DNA from: Tardiphaga sp.
GTDB lineage: Bacteria; Pseudomonadota; Alphaproteobacteria; Rhizobiales; Xanthobacteraceae
Reading direction: 5' to 3'
Length of the DNA stretch: 64,000 bases
Assembly: GCF_028290495.1 (NCBI RefSeq)
Contig: NZ_JAQGJT010000017.1
Span: forward strand, 46,040 to 110,039
A program made the position numbers and the translations under genes. This document shows, one piece after another, positions 1 to 7,169 of this stretch (within the stretch, counting starts at the first letter, position 1; each line of letters starts with the position of its first letter). The notes below the pieces were generated by a model that saw only the letters and a list, made by a program, of their open reading frames with translations, did no database searches and had not been told where the DNA came from.

Positions 1-1
1 G

Positions 2-208
2 ATCGAACAAGGGCAGCGCAACATGGCGCAGCTCGAACAGGCTGTCATCAAGGACAATACGTTGATGCCTGGGGAGTGGTACGGCGGACAGCTGCACCTT
101 GCGCCGCCAACGGACCAAGCCGGGGGCCAGAAGTCCTACACAATCATCATCACCGTCGGGTCTGATCGGCACGTCGTGGACGTCGCCCAGGGACCAGCGG
201 GCGCATGA
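2..208 (+). CDS. Small conserved hypothetical protein, 5' end cut by the window
   Basis: The function is not recognised. The frame is open to the left edge, and the residues before the first ATG (23) resemble those of a paralogue at 22330-22554 (IEQGQRN against IERGKQN). This suggests that translation starts outside the window. The two proteins share the MAQLEQ.VIKDNTLM.GEWY.GQLHL core and a C-terminal VxxDRHVV motif. There is no signal peptide or membrane segment in the visible part. It sits 26 bases upstream of a secreted protein gene on the same strand. Confidence 0.6.
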   Translation: MEQGQRNMAQLEQAVIKDNTLMPGEWYGGQLHLAPPTDQAGGQKSYTIIITVGSDRHVVDVAQGPAGA

Positions 209-234
209 CTCTTTGATCGATAGGGAGCAATTTC

Positions 235-1215
235 ATGTTCTCGAGGAAAGTTTCGCTCGCGGCATTCGTGATCTGCGCTGCGACCAACGCAGTCGCGGCG
301 GAAGTGAAGTCATCCGCCCTCAAAGACGGCCGGATCGTTGTTTCGATCTTTGGCGAGATAGCTGCCGGCGACACTGAAGCTTTCAACGCTGCAGTCAAAG
401 TGGCCAATGACAGTGGAAAGCTCGTTACCAGCATCCGCTTGAATTCGATCGGCGGCAACCTGGTAGAGGGAGTTCGCCTCGCCGAGGCGGTCCGGTTCGG
501 AAAGATCATCACCAACGTCGGTCAAAATGCGACGTGCGCATCGGCGTGCTTTCTCGTCTTCGCGGCTGGTGAGGCGAAGTACGCAAACTATACGGCTAGG
601 ATTGGAGTGCACGGCGCTTCGGACAAGTCTGGCGAGGAGACGGTCCAATCCGGCGCGGCGACAGTGTCTATGGCTCGCGTCGCCAAGGAACTTGGCGTCC
701 CGCCGGCGATCATCGGGCGGATGGTGGTCACCCCACCGAGCGAGATGGTTTGGCTCAGCCCGACCGACCTGCAGTCTATGGGGACCACCATGGTCGGGAA
801 GCCGGCGCAGCTGGCGGCGTCATCGGCGACCGCGGGCCCTGCGTCTCAACTCCAGCCGGGAGCCCCGATGCAGCTGCCGTCGGCAGCAAAGGCCGCTGCT
901 CCACCGACCTGGGAACGCATGGTTGATCTGGCGGCTACCAGATCAGCCGAACAGAATAATGGAAAGCCACAAACTCTTCGAGCTTGCCAGCCTGAATTCA
1001 AGAGTTGCTACAACGCAGTTATATACAAAAATTCAGATGGATTGGACGTTGCGCTAAAGGTCGTTCGGGACATGAACGACAAGATCGTCCGGCGAGAAGC
1101 CTGCACGTTCAATAAGAGCGGGGACATTCGGAGATGCCTAGATTGGGATACAAATTCGTTTCACCGCGACATGCAAGCCCCGAGTGGTGCATGGACAAAG
1201 ATTGCGGACGAATAG
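235..1215 (+). CDS. Secreted ClpP-fold (COG3904-type) protein
   Basis: A 326-residue protein with an N-terminal signal peptide ending near VAA, so probably periplasmic. The segment NSIGGNLVEG (about residue 70) followed by ATCASACFLVFAAG (about residue 101) matches the pattern of the periplasmic ClpP/crotonase-fold family. There the SxGG loop forms the oxyanion hole and the serine of the CxSAC motif is the candidate nucleophile; a histidine in RIGVHGA could complete the site. The C-terminal third, after a Pro/Ala-rich linker, is unrelated and carries three cysteines. The substrate is unknown. The start is preceded by a gggag ribosome-binding site. Confidence 0.7.
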   Translation: MFSRKVSLAAFVICAATNAVAAEVKSSALKDGRIVVSIFGEIAAGDTEAFNAAVKVANDSGKLVTSIRLNSIGGNLVEGVRLAEAVRFGKIITNVGQNATCASACFLVFAAGEAKYANYTARIGVHGASDKSGEETVQSGAATVSMARVAKELGVPPAIIGRMVVTPPSEMVWLSPTDLQSMGTTMVGKPAQLAASSATAGPASQLQPGAPMQLPSAAKAAAPPTWERMVDLAATRSAEQNNGKPQTLRACQPEFKSCYNAVIYKNSDGLDVALKVVRDMNDKIVRREACTFNKSGDIRRCLDWDTNSFHRDMQAPSGAWTKIADE

Positions 1216-1571
1216 TCGATCGATTGGAAGCTGTAACGTTGGCTTTCGGAAATGTAGCGCTTTAATCCGATTTCGCAGGGGCGGTTTGGACACCCAAATG
1301 ACACGGGGCTCTGAGTTACTTTTCTCGGTTAAAACGTGACAGTTTGGGGGGAGTAACGGGCGGCGCTCGCCAAAAGGCTGCCGCCTCTGGTCCCGCCGAT
1401 GTCCTCGCTCAATCTTTGCATGTCGGCGCTTCGTCTTCAGCGGCGGGAGGCGCGGCGGGCGTCGTTGCATGACGCATCGCAAGGACGGACCGATATCGCC
1501 ACGGGATAAAACATAACAAGCAACTTAGAATACTTCTAGACAGCATCTGACTTGGCCACCATCGATCGCGC
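1216..1571. other. Gap of 356 bases with no recognised gene
   Basis: Nothing convincing is seen on either strand. Overlapping open frames here have the composition of shadows. The next feature to the right is a broken small gene, so this stretch may be decayed island DNA. Confidence 0.4.
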
Positions 1572-1776
1572 ATGACGAAGCTTACGAAAACTAGGGCGGA
1601 GCTCGAGGAAATCATCCGTGCCCACGCCGCCCGCTCGATTGGCCGCATGAGCGTGATGGTGTCGATGACGGCTGGCGGGCGCTGATCGGTTTTTCCGATG
1701 CGTCCCAGACCTGTTTCCGGGACGCCGTGCAGTTGCTGCGCGGCAAGCTGCAGGCAAATATGACCTCGTCGCATGA
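1572..1776 (+). pseudogene. Frameshifted small hypothetical protein gene
   Basis: The ATG at 1572 opens a frame reading MTKLTKTRAELEEIIRAHAA, which soon stops. Coherent coding resumes in another frame (VDDGWRALIGFSDASQ, then FRDAVQLLRGKLQ). A third frame then gives GKYDLVA and a stop at 1774-1776. Joining the three would give one small acidic protein of about 68 residues. Each change of frame fits a missing base, the second one in a G run. Function unknown. It could be true decay or sequencing error. Confidence 0.45.
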
Positions 1777-1826
1777 TCGCCGCGCCGGGCGTTGCGCCGC
1801 AGCCAAGCCGCTCCGTCAGGCAGGCT

Positions 1827-2044
1827 TCAGAGCCGCGGCGGCGAGAACGGTCGCCTCCAGCTTCCGCTTTGTCGCTCGCATGGTTGGAGCGGTTTTCCCA
1901 GCCGGCGGGCGTGGACCTGCACCGCAAGGATCTTGCGGTTGAGCGCGTCGGCCGCGCGGGCGGCCGTGCACCGGATGCGATGAAGTGCTCAAGCTTCTCG
2001 ATTTCCTGAGGCGTCCAGGAATTTTTTGTCGGGAGCTTTGCCAT
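1827..2044 (-). pseudogene. Frameshifted small SANT/Myb-like HTH protein gene
   Basis: Read from 2044 leftwards the frame gives WTPQEIEKLEHFIASGA and then turns into arginine/proline-rich nonsense. One frame over, the text continues AARAADALNRKILAVQVHAR and RLGKPLQ to a stop at 1827-1829. A single missing base near 1964 explains it: restoring it gives ASGASAARAADALNRK. The joined product is a one-domain helix-turn-helix protein of the same kind as the intact gene at 2686-2922. This family is probably DNA-binding. Confidence 0.55.
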
Positions 2045-2286
2045 ACCTCTCTCCGAGTTGTGAGCATTTCGGCGCCGATAATTCAGAAGCCACGCCTGAG
2101 TTCCAACTGGACGCCGCCGAAATGGACTCGACTTATGTTCTCGTTACGTTCTAGTTTAGGGCATGAGCGATAGACCTGCGAGCTGGCGCATGCCGACGCC
2201 GAAACAGATGGAAAAGCTGGCCCGCCGAGGCAGCGCGCCGCGGGGCGACGGCGGCTCCGAGTCCCGACCTCGGGCCCGCCGACGCG

Positions 2287-2574
2287 ATGCCCGAGGAATA
2301 CTCGGATGCGGTGCTTCGCAGCCCACAGGCTCACCAGCGAGCGGGCGTTCCGATCCAGCAACGGCGCCTGTCCGAGATCCCGCGCCACATCCTGCGGGTC
2401 TCCTGCCGGCGGTGCGACCGCATCGTGGAGATCCAGGCCGCCGACGCGGTTCGGCTCTATGGACCTCACGCGATCTGGAAGGACGTCGGCATGAAGCTCC
2501 TGGACAACGGCTGCCAGCAACGGACCGGCGTCCGCGAGGACGACGGCTGCTGGCCGTCCTACGAACACCCGTGA
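2287..2574 (+). CDS. Conserved hypothetical protein with CxxC pair, probably frameshifted at the 5' end
   Basis: The open frame encodes 95 residues with CRRC (about residue 40) and two later cysteines (NGCQQRTG, DDGCWPSYE), which could bind zinc. The function is not recognised; bradyrhizobial proteins with an RLYGP..IWKDVG core are familiar but unnamed. No ribosome-binding site precedes 2287. The frame is open further upstream without a start, while an ATG at 2163 in another frame begins MSDRPASWRMPTPKQMEKLA. The natural gene probably started at 2163 and has lost its frame near 2238. Confidence 0.5.
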   Translation: MPEEYSDAVLRSPQAHQRAGVPIQQRRLSEIPRHILRVSCRRCDRIVEIQAADAVRLYGPHAIWKDVGMKLLDNGCQQRTGVREDDGCWPSYEHP

Positions 2575-2685
2575 CGTCGCTTCAAAGGCTCTCTTCCGAC
2601 CCATGATGGTCGCTTGCGTACAGGCTTCGACAGACTAAACTAGAAGTGCGCTGCCGAAGAGCTCGATTTGATTCAGGGGAAGCTG

Positions 2686-2922
2686 ATGGCGAGGCCGCCG
2701 ATAATTTCGCCATGGGGCGCGGAGCCAAACGAGCAACTCATGCAGCTTGCCGCCCAAGGCGTCTCGATCGTCAAGGCCGCCGGCTCGCTCAATCGCTCGA
2801 TGTCAGCCGTGCGCATCAGAGCCCGCAACCTTGGACTGTCGTTCCCCACGATTCGCGAGACTCGTCGAAAATTGGCACTTCCGCCGCGAGCCAAGAGCGA
2901 ACTCGCTCCATATTCCAGATAG
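2686..2922 (+). CDS. Small SANT/Myb-like helix-turn-helix protein
   Basis: A 78-residue basic protein. WGAEPNEQLMQLAAQGVSIV, then AAGSLNRSMSAVRIRARNLG, is the pattern of single-domain SANT-like HTH proteins (a helix with a Trp, then a recognition helix ending in RAR.LG). The ATG at 2686 has AGGGGAAG about five bases upstream, so it is preferred over the in-frame TTG at 2668. Target DNA is unknown. An inactivated gene of the same family lies at 1827-2044. Confidence 0.6.
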   Translation: MARPPIISPWGAEPNEQLMQLAAQGVSIVKAAGSLNRSMSAVRIRARNLGLSFPTIRETRRKLALPPRAKSELAPYSR

Positions 2923-2950
2923 CCAGCGGCTCGGCCGCAAGCGAGAAACC

Positions 2951-3142
2951 ATGACCGACTACCGCGCCTTCATCGTTGGCATTGACGGGCACTTCAAGTC
3001 ATCCGAAACCATCGTGGCAGAAAACGACGAGCAGGCCTTGAAGATCGCCGAGAAGCTGGTCGAAAAGCATGCTGTCGAGGTCTGGCACCTAGATCGAAAG
3101 ATTGCCGTTCTTCCAGTCAAGGATTCGACGGCGCGAGATTGA
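2951..3142 (+). CDS. Small conserved hypothetical protein
   Basis: A 63-residue protein beginning MTDYRAFIVGIDGHFKSSET and containing a helix rich in Asp/Glu/Lys (ENDEQALKIAEKLVEKH). This layout recurs in many small alphaproteobacterial proteins of unknown role. There is no signal peptide or membrane span. GAGAAACC lies just before the ATG. It is in the same orientation as its neighbours and may be co-transcribed with the next small gene. Confidence 0.6.
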   Translation: MTDYRAFIVGIDGHFKSSETIVAENDEQALKIAEKLVEKHAVEVWHLDRKIAVLPVKDSTARD

Positions 3143-3187
3143 ACTTTTTTGGGTCCGTTTCGTAGGTTCGTGAGGGAGCGGACATAC

Positions 3188-3361
3188 ATGGTCCAAAGCA
3201 CGCATCGCGAAGAACTCTACCGCCGGCTGGAACAGTCTCGCCGGCTCGCAAACGGCGCGGCCGATCCGACCACGCAAGACCGTCTCAGGAATCTTACCGC
3301 CGACATCGAGCGTCAGCTTGCCGAGGCTGAGGCGAAGGACGCCGACGCGCCGCCGGAATGA
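3188..3361 (+). CDS. Small helical hypothetical protein
   Basis: A 57-residue hydrophilic protein, apparently all helix (THREELYRRLEQSRRLAN, then LTADIERQLAEAEAKD). GAGGGAGCG lies upstream of the ATG at 3188, which favours this start over an in-frame ATG at 3149. It ends 15 bases before the nuclease gene. No function recognised. Confidence 0.55.
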   Translation: MVQSTHREELYRRLEQSRRLANGAADPTTQDRLRNLTADIERQLAEAEAKDADAPPE

Positions 3362-3376
3362 TGCTATGATTGCAAC

Positions 3377-3895
3377 ATGAAAACCGCGTTTGTCTTGCTC
3401 CTCCTTCTCGCCTCCTCCCCTCAAATGGCCACCGCCCAAGAGACCATCGCCGGCCAAGCGTCCGTTATCGACGGCGACACGCTGGAAATTCGCGGCACCC
3501 GCATCCGGCTGTTCGGCGTCGACGCGCCGGAAAGCGACCAGACCTGTCGCGACGACGACGGCAAGCTGTACCGCTGCGGCCAGAAGGCGGCGCTGGCGCT
3601 ATCCGACTTCATCAGCTCCAGGACGCTGTCGTGCATGCAACGGGACACCGACCGCTACGGCCGATCGGTTGCGACCTGCACCGTCGCCGGCGACGACATA
3701 GCGGCATGGCTGGTGCGCGGCGGCCTCGCTCTGGACTACCCCCAATATTCGAAAGGCAAGTACGCTGTCGCCCAGAAGGAAGCCGAGCGAACAGGCGACG
3801 GCATGTGGGGTGGCCAGTGGGTGGTGCCGTGGGCCTACCGGGCGTGCAAGCGCGCAGGTGGGCGGCCAGATCGGTGCTCCGAAAGCGCGCGATAA
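3377..3895 (+). CDS. Secreted thermonuclease-like (SNase/TNase) protein
   Basis: A 172-residue protein with a signal peptide (MKTAFVLLLLLASSPQMATA) and one staphylococcal-nuclease-like domain. The family signature is clear: VIDGDTLEI..TRIRLFGVDAPE near residues 30-52 (Asp and Arg ligands), then DRYGR near residue 93. Family enzymes cleave single- and double-stranded nucleic acid using calcium. Extra cysteines (TCRDDD, YRCG, SCMQ, TCTV, ACKR, RCSE) suggest disulphides in the periplasm or outside. It is followed 15 bases later by the broken SRAP gene. Confidence 0.85.
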   Translation: MKTAFVLLLLLASSPQMATAQETIAGQASVIDGDTLEIRGTRIRLFGVDAPESDQTCRDDDGKLYRCGQKAALALSDFISSRTLSCMQRDTDRYGRSVATCTVAGDDIAAWLVRGGLALDYPQYSKGKYAVAQKEAERTGDGMWGGQWVVPWAYRACKRAGGRPDRCSESAR

Positions 3896-3910
3896 CTGAG
3901 GGGCGGTCCG

Positions 3911-4143
3911 ATGTGCAATCTCTACTCGATGACGAAGGGCCAGGCCGCAATCCGCGATCTGTTCAAGGTCATCAAGGACAGCGCCGGCAACTTGCCGTCT
4001 ATGCCCGGCATCTTTCCCGACTACCCCGCGCCGATCGTCCGCAATGCCGACGGGGGCCGCGAACTCGCCTTGGCCCGGTGGGCATGCCGTCGTCGTCGAA
4101 GGCGCTGATCGACGCAACCACGAAGCGCGCATTTCTTTGGTGA
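3911..4143 (+). pseudogene. Truncated, frameshifted SRAP (HMCES/YedK-like) gene
   Basis: The start MCNLYSMTKGQAAIRDLF is the N-terminus of SRAP proteins, in which Cys2 forms a protective DNA-protein crosslink at abasic sites in single-stranded DNA. The frame continues PGIFPDYPAPIVRNADGG..LALARW and then breaks; one frame over it resumes GMPSSSKALIDATTKRA. A missing G in the run at about 4079 explains the shift. After KRA the family sequence ends and a stop follows at 4141-4143, so roughly two thirds of the usual ~230 residues are absent. The loss borders the next gene pair. Confidence 0.75.
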
Positions 4144-4278
4144 ACGGATGCCCACCAGCGCGCACATGAGCCGAGGTATCAATTTCCCGCGCAAAGCTAA
4201 ATTCGACTGCAACACACCCGCTGATTGACACGAATCGACTTTTTGACTTCCGTCTGTTCGGGACTTAGGGGGATGAGA

Positions 4279-5181
4279 ATGTCGTTCGCGATCGGGCTGC
4301 GATTTTACCGCGTCGGTGTCAGACGTAAGGCCGACAAAACATTCATGGTAGTTGGAGTCGGCGCAACGCCGTGTGACCTGCTCGAATTTGCTGAGTCTTT
4401 TGTGACCGCAAAGGCAACCCCGACGGTCGAGACTTCCGAATCTCGGACTTGGTTCTTCGAGACACACGAGTCGAATGGTGATCGTGTGCTTCACGGCTAC
4501 ATCAATTATGGAACGCACGGCTTCGAAAGCAAGTTCAAAGACGTAAAAACACGCAAGGAGAAGTACAACAGGAAAGCGACCGATCTGGAAGAGATACCGC
4601 TATATTTTCAGATCTGGGCGCCAGACGAAACTAAGTACGCCTTGATGGCTTTTCAGTCGTTCCAAGGTCGATCGTGCGTCACGTTCGTTCGCACTGCAAT
4701 GACGGCTGATTTTGAAAAGCAGTACCCGGAGTACACGTTGACATTCGCCGCGGTCGCACCGGCAGCGTCCATGCTAGATATGGCACCTGTAAAAACGGTG
4801 ACATTTTTAAAGCCGAGGGCTTTGAAAGATAAGGCCGACAAGTATTTGCTCGGGCGTCCTATCGATGAAGTCGAATATGAAGTAACTTTGAGGGCTAGGC
4901 GGCGCGGGTCGTCTATTTCGACTTACAAAGAGCTGCGAACTCGCTTCGATGATCAGAAGGGATTTGTGACGTTTGAGGGACAACAATTCGAGGGCGTCAA
5001 AGCTGACGTCAAGATTGGGAGCAAACGCCGCACCGTCGGTGTCTATGGATCCGGTTACGACGCTGGACTTATCGATGTGTCGGACGATGTGAACAGAGCT
5101 CCCTCTGGCCATCCTACATTCGAAAGCATTTGCGCTGAGGTCGATGGTTTGATGGACGAGTTTTACGCTGGAATGGGCTAG
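4279..5181 (+). CDS. Soluble component of a probable two-gene defence unit (RexA-like layout)
   Basis: A 300-residue soluble protein that I cannot place in a named family by sequence. The ATG at 4279 has AGGGGG six bases upstream, so it is chosen over the upstream frame from 4225. The stop is two bases before the ATG of a four-TM protein, which implies coupled translation. A ~300-residue cytosolic sensor followed by a small four-TM protein is the layout of lambda RexA/RexB; Kiwa (KwaA/KwaB) has the same two types in reverse order. Composition is visibly less GC-rich than flanking genes. The function is inferred from layout and location only. Confidence 0.5.
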   Translation: MSFAIGLRFYRVGVRRKADKTFMVVGVGATPCDLLEFAESFVTAKATPTVETSESRTWFFETHESNGDRVLHGYINYGTHGFESKFKDVKTRKEKYNRKATDLEEIPLYFQIWAPDETKYALMAFQSFQGRSCVTFVRTAMTADFEKQYPEYTLTFAAVAPAASMLDMAPVKTVTFLKPRALKDKADKYLLGRPIDEVEYEVTLRARRRGSSISTYKELRTRFDDQKGFVTFEGQQFEGVKADVKIGSKRRTVGVYGSGYDAGLIDVSDDVNRAPSGHPTFESICAEVDGLMDEFYAGMG

Positions 5182-5183
5182 GT

Positions 5184-5708
5184 ATGCAGAAGATCAACAT
5201 AACCAGCATAGTCATGTCGCATCTGAATTCGCTCCGCGACGACGGCGGAACATTTCTATGGTCCGATGTTGCAGTTTTTTTTGGTGCGCCACTGGTGACC
5301 GGGGCACTGTTCGGCTATTTCGGCGGTGCGATAAGCAAAGACGCGTTCGGTCAATCGATCACGGCATTTTCGGTTTTTGCGGCTCTTTTACTGAGCGTTC
5401 AGGTCGCGCTGTACAATGTGTCACTCAGACCGATCTCAGCACCCGAAGATAGAAGAAAGCGAAAGCAATTCGACGAGGTCAATATGACCCGATTTGAGCT
5501 CATGAAAGATCTCAACGATAACGTCTCATACCTCATCCTGCTGTCTGTATGCTTCGTGACAATTTTTCTGGCCGCCTACGTTATGGACTGGAAAGGTGCA
5601 TGGGTCTCGGCAGCGGGATTTGCAATATATGCCCACTTCTTTCTGACACTTCTCATGGTTGTGAAAAGAGCAAGCATCGTATTCTCACGCGCTTATGAGA
5701 GCGTTTGA
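5184..5708 (+). CDS. Four-TM membrane protein, partner of the preceding gene
   Basis: A 174-residue protein with four hydrophobic segments at about residues 28-50, 58-82, 113-136 and 141-166. A charged loop rich in Arg/Lys/Asp/Glu (EDRRKRKQFDEVNMTRFELM) separates the second and third. It is probably an inner-membrane channel or effector. It is translated directly after the soluble 300-residue protein. In RexAB-type systems the membrane partner depolarises the membrane when the soluble partner senses infection; that role is an inference here. Confidence 0.55.
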   Translation: MQKINITSIVMSHLNSLRDDGGTFLWSDVAVFFGAPLVTGALFGYFGGAISKDAFGQSITAFSVFAALLLSVQVALYNVSLRPISAPEDRRKRKQFDEVNMTRFELMKDLNDNVSYLILLSVCFVTIFLAAYVMDWKGAWVSAAGFAIYAHFFLTLLMVVKRASIVFSRAYESV

Positions 5709-5824
5709 GCCATCGCTCTAGGCAGTAGAGAGAAGCGGGTTCTAGAATCGGTGTCGGTAGCTGCGTTAACGCCAAGGATGCCGCGTCGTCGGGCAATTCG
5801 TCGGTCCGCACACGAAGGGAACGG

Positions 5825-5956
5825 CTAACTCTCGCTGAACGGGATTAACCCGACGTCGACGCCGTTCGACCTCAGTGCATCGCAGAACCGCGCGTAGTTG
5901 CGCCATCGCGTGCCGGAAGTGCTCGGCTTGCACGACTGTTTTAACCTCGAGTGGTA
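5825..5956 (-). pseudogene. Possible C-terminal remnant of a lost gene
   Basis: Read leftwards, this stretch gives a plausible C-terminus (GTRWRNYARFCDALRSNGVD, then VGLIPFSES) ending in a stop at 5825. Further upstream the frame runs into the opposite-strand TIR gene and loses coding character. It resembles a tail left when the TIR gene was placed here, but it is too short to identify. Confidence 0.25.
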
Positions 5957-5963
5957 GAGACGC

Positions 5964-6857
5964 ATGAAGCTGTTTATTAGTTGGTCTGGCCCGATCAGTA
6001 AGGAAATCGCCGGCGATTTTCGCGAGTGGTTACCGTTGATCAATCAGACAATTGAGCCTTACATGTCATCGGAGGACATCGAAAAAGGAACGCATTGGTC
6101 GTCATCCATTCGTCACGAGCTGGAAACAAGTAGCTTCGGCATTCTAATCATGACGCCCGAAAATACCAGTTCTACTTGGCTCCACTTCGAGGCCGGCGCG
6201 ATCGCCAAGTCGGTCGCGGAGGGACGAGTTGCGCCAATACTTTTTAGTCTAAAACAAACGGATATCGACCAGCCTCTCGCTTTGTTTCAGGCGACACTTT
6301 TTAACAAAGACGAAATGCTCAGGCTAATGAGAACGGTCAATCAGGCGGCAGGAGCCGAAGCGAGGCCGGACAAGCAGCTCGAAACAGTTTTTGAATCGTT
6401 CTGGCCTAAGCTTGAGGCCTTGATCAAACCACGTTTAGCCAAACTCCTTCTCGACCCCCCGAGGAGGGAGAAGGAAAAGTTGGAATCGGAAAAAATACTA
6501 CAAGAGCTCGTTGTCTTGGGTCGGCAACAGTTGCGCATATTGTCGACACCCGATGATTTGTTCGGAAAAGAGCTCATGAATTTACTGCTCCGATTGACGC
6601 ACGAGCCAGACGGGGGCGCCATCCGACTCGCTGCCAGAGAAAAGGACCTGGTAATGGCTTTGTGCGGGAGATGGGGCCACTTAGAAAAGGCATTGCGAAT
6701 TCACTTCGTCGATTATCCCGATCGAACTCGCGATGCCATTGATCGTTTCTCGGCCTATTTTACTGAACTCGAAGCTATCTTGAGCGGTACGGCGACGACG
6801 GAGTCGATCCTGCGAGCATTTGGCCACAAAGGAGTCTTCGGTGAGCCGGCGCAATGA
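5964..6857 (+). CDS. TIR-domain protein, likely defence NADase effector
   Basis: A 297-residue protein. The N-terminal ~140 residues read as a TIR-like domain: MKLFISWSGPISKEIAGDF for the first strand and helix, SSEDIEKGTHWSSSIRHELE, GILIMTPENTSSTWLHFEAGA. Glu76 in WLHFEAGA is at the usual catalytic position for TIR enzymes that cleave NAD+. The C-terminal half is helical and of unknown type; it may be the sensor or oligomerisation part. It stands alone, transcribed rightwards between likely defence genes, and is less GC-rich than the core genes. NAD-degrading abortive infection is the likely role. Confidence 0.7.
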   Translation: MKLFISWSGPISKEIAGDFREWLPLINQTIEPYMSSEDIEKGTHWSSSIRHELETSSFGILIMTPENTSSTWLHFEAGAIAKSVAEGRVAPILFSLKQTDIDQPLALFQATLFNKDEMLRLMRTVNQAAGAEARPDKQLETVFESFWPKLEALIKPRLAKLLLDPPRREKEKLESEKILQELVVLGRQQLRILSTPDDLFGKELMNLLLRLTHEPDGGAIRLAAREKDLVMALCGRWGHLEKALRIHFVDYPDRTRDAIDRFSAYFTELEAILSGTATTESILRAFGHKGVFGEPAQ

Positions 6858-6905
6858 AGGACGATGGTGAAACGCTACCCTAAGGCCGGGCTGCTGTCCT
6901 AGGGC

Positions 6906-7169
6906 CTAATCAGCGCTCTCCCGCACCGCATTGTCCGCCGCCAGCAGCCGGCGCAGGTTGATGTTGTAGGCCGGCACGTTGGCATTCTTGACCGGTCGTT
7001 CCAGCAGATATGCAGCGACGTCCGGGTTGAACCACGCCATATGCACGATCTCGTCGGCGCTCTGCTTGTTCGTCGGCAATTGCTCAAGCAGGAGCTTGAA
7101 CCACCTGATGACGCCGAGGCATGAAATGGCATTAGCTGCCTGCGGATCTTCAAATAATTTGCAAGTCAA
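6906..7169 (-). CDS. Hypothetical protein or C-terminal gene fragment
   Basis: Up to 87 residues with a coherent coding look (IRWFKLLLEQLPTNKQSADE, then VAAYLLERPVKNANVPAYNI). The only start in frame is a TTG at 7169, which overlaps the end of the nuclease gene by 20 bases, so a proper start is lacking. It may be the tail of a phage-type gene whose front was removed by the nuclease gene. No function recognised. Confidence 0.4.
   Translation of the reverse strand: MTCKLFEDPQAANAISCLGVIRWFKLLLEQLPTNKQSADEIVHMAWFNPDVAAYLLERPVKNANVPAYNINLRRLLAADNAVRESAD

Noticed and set aside
1409..2044. 211-residue minus-strand frame as one protein
   Set aside because: Only its first ~18 residues are meaningful; the rest is out of frame, so it is listed as a short frameshifted HTH gene.
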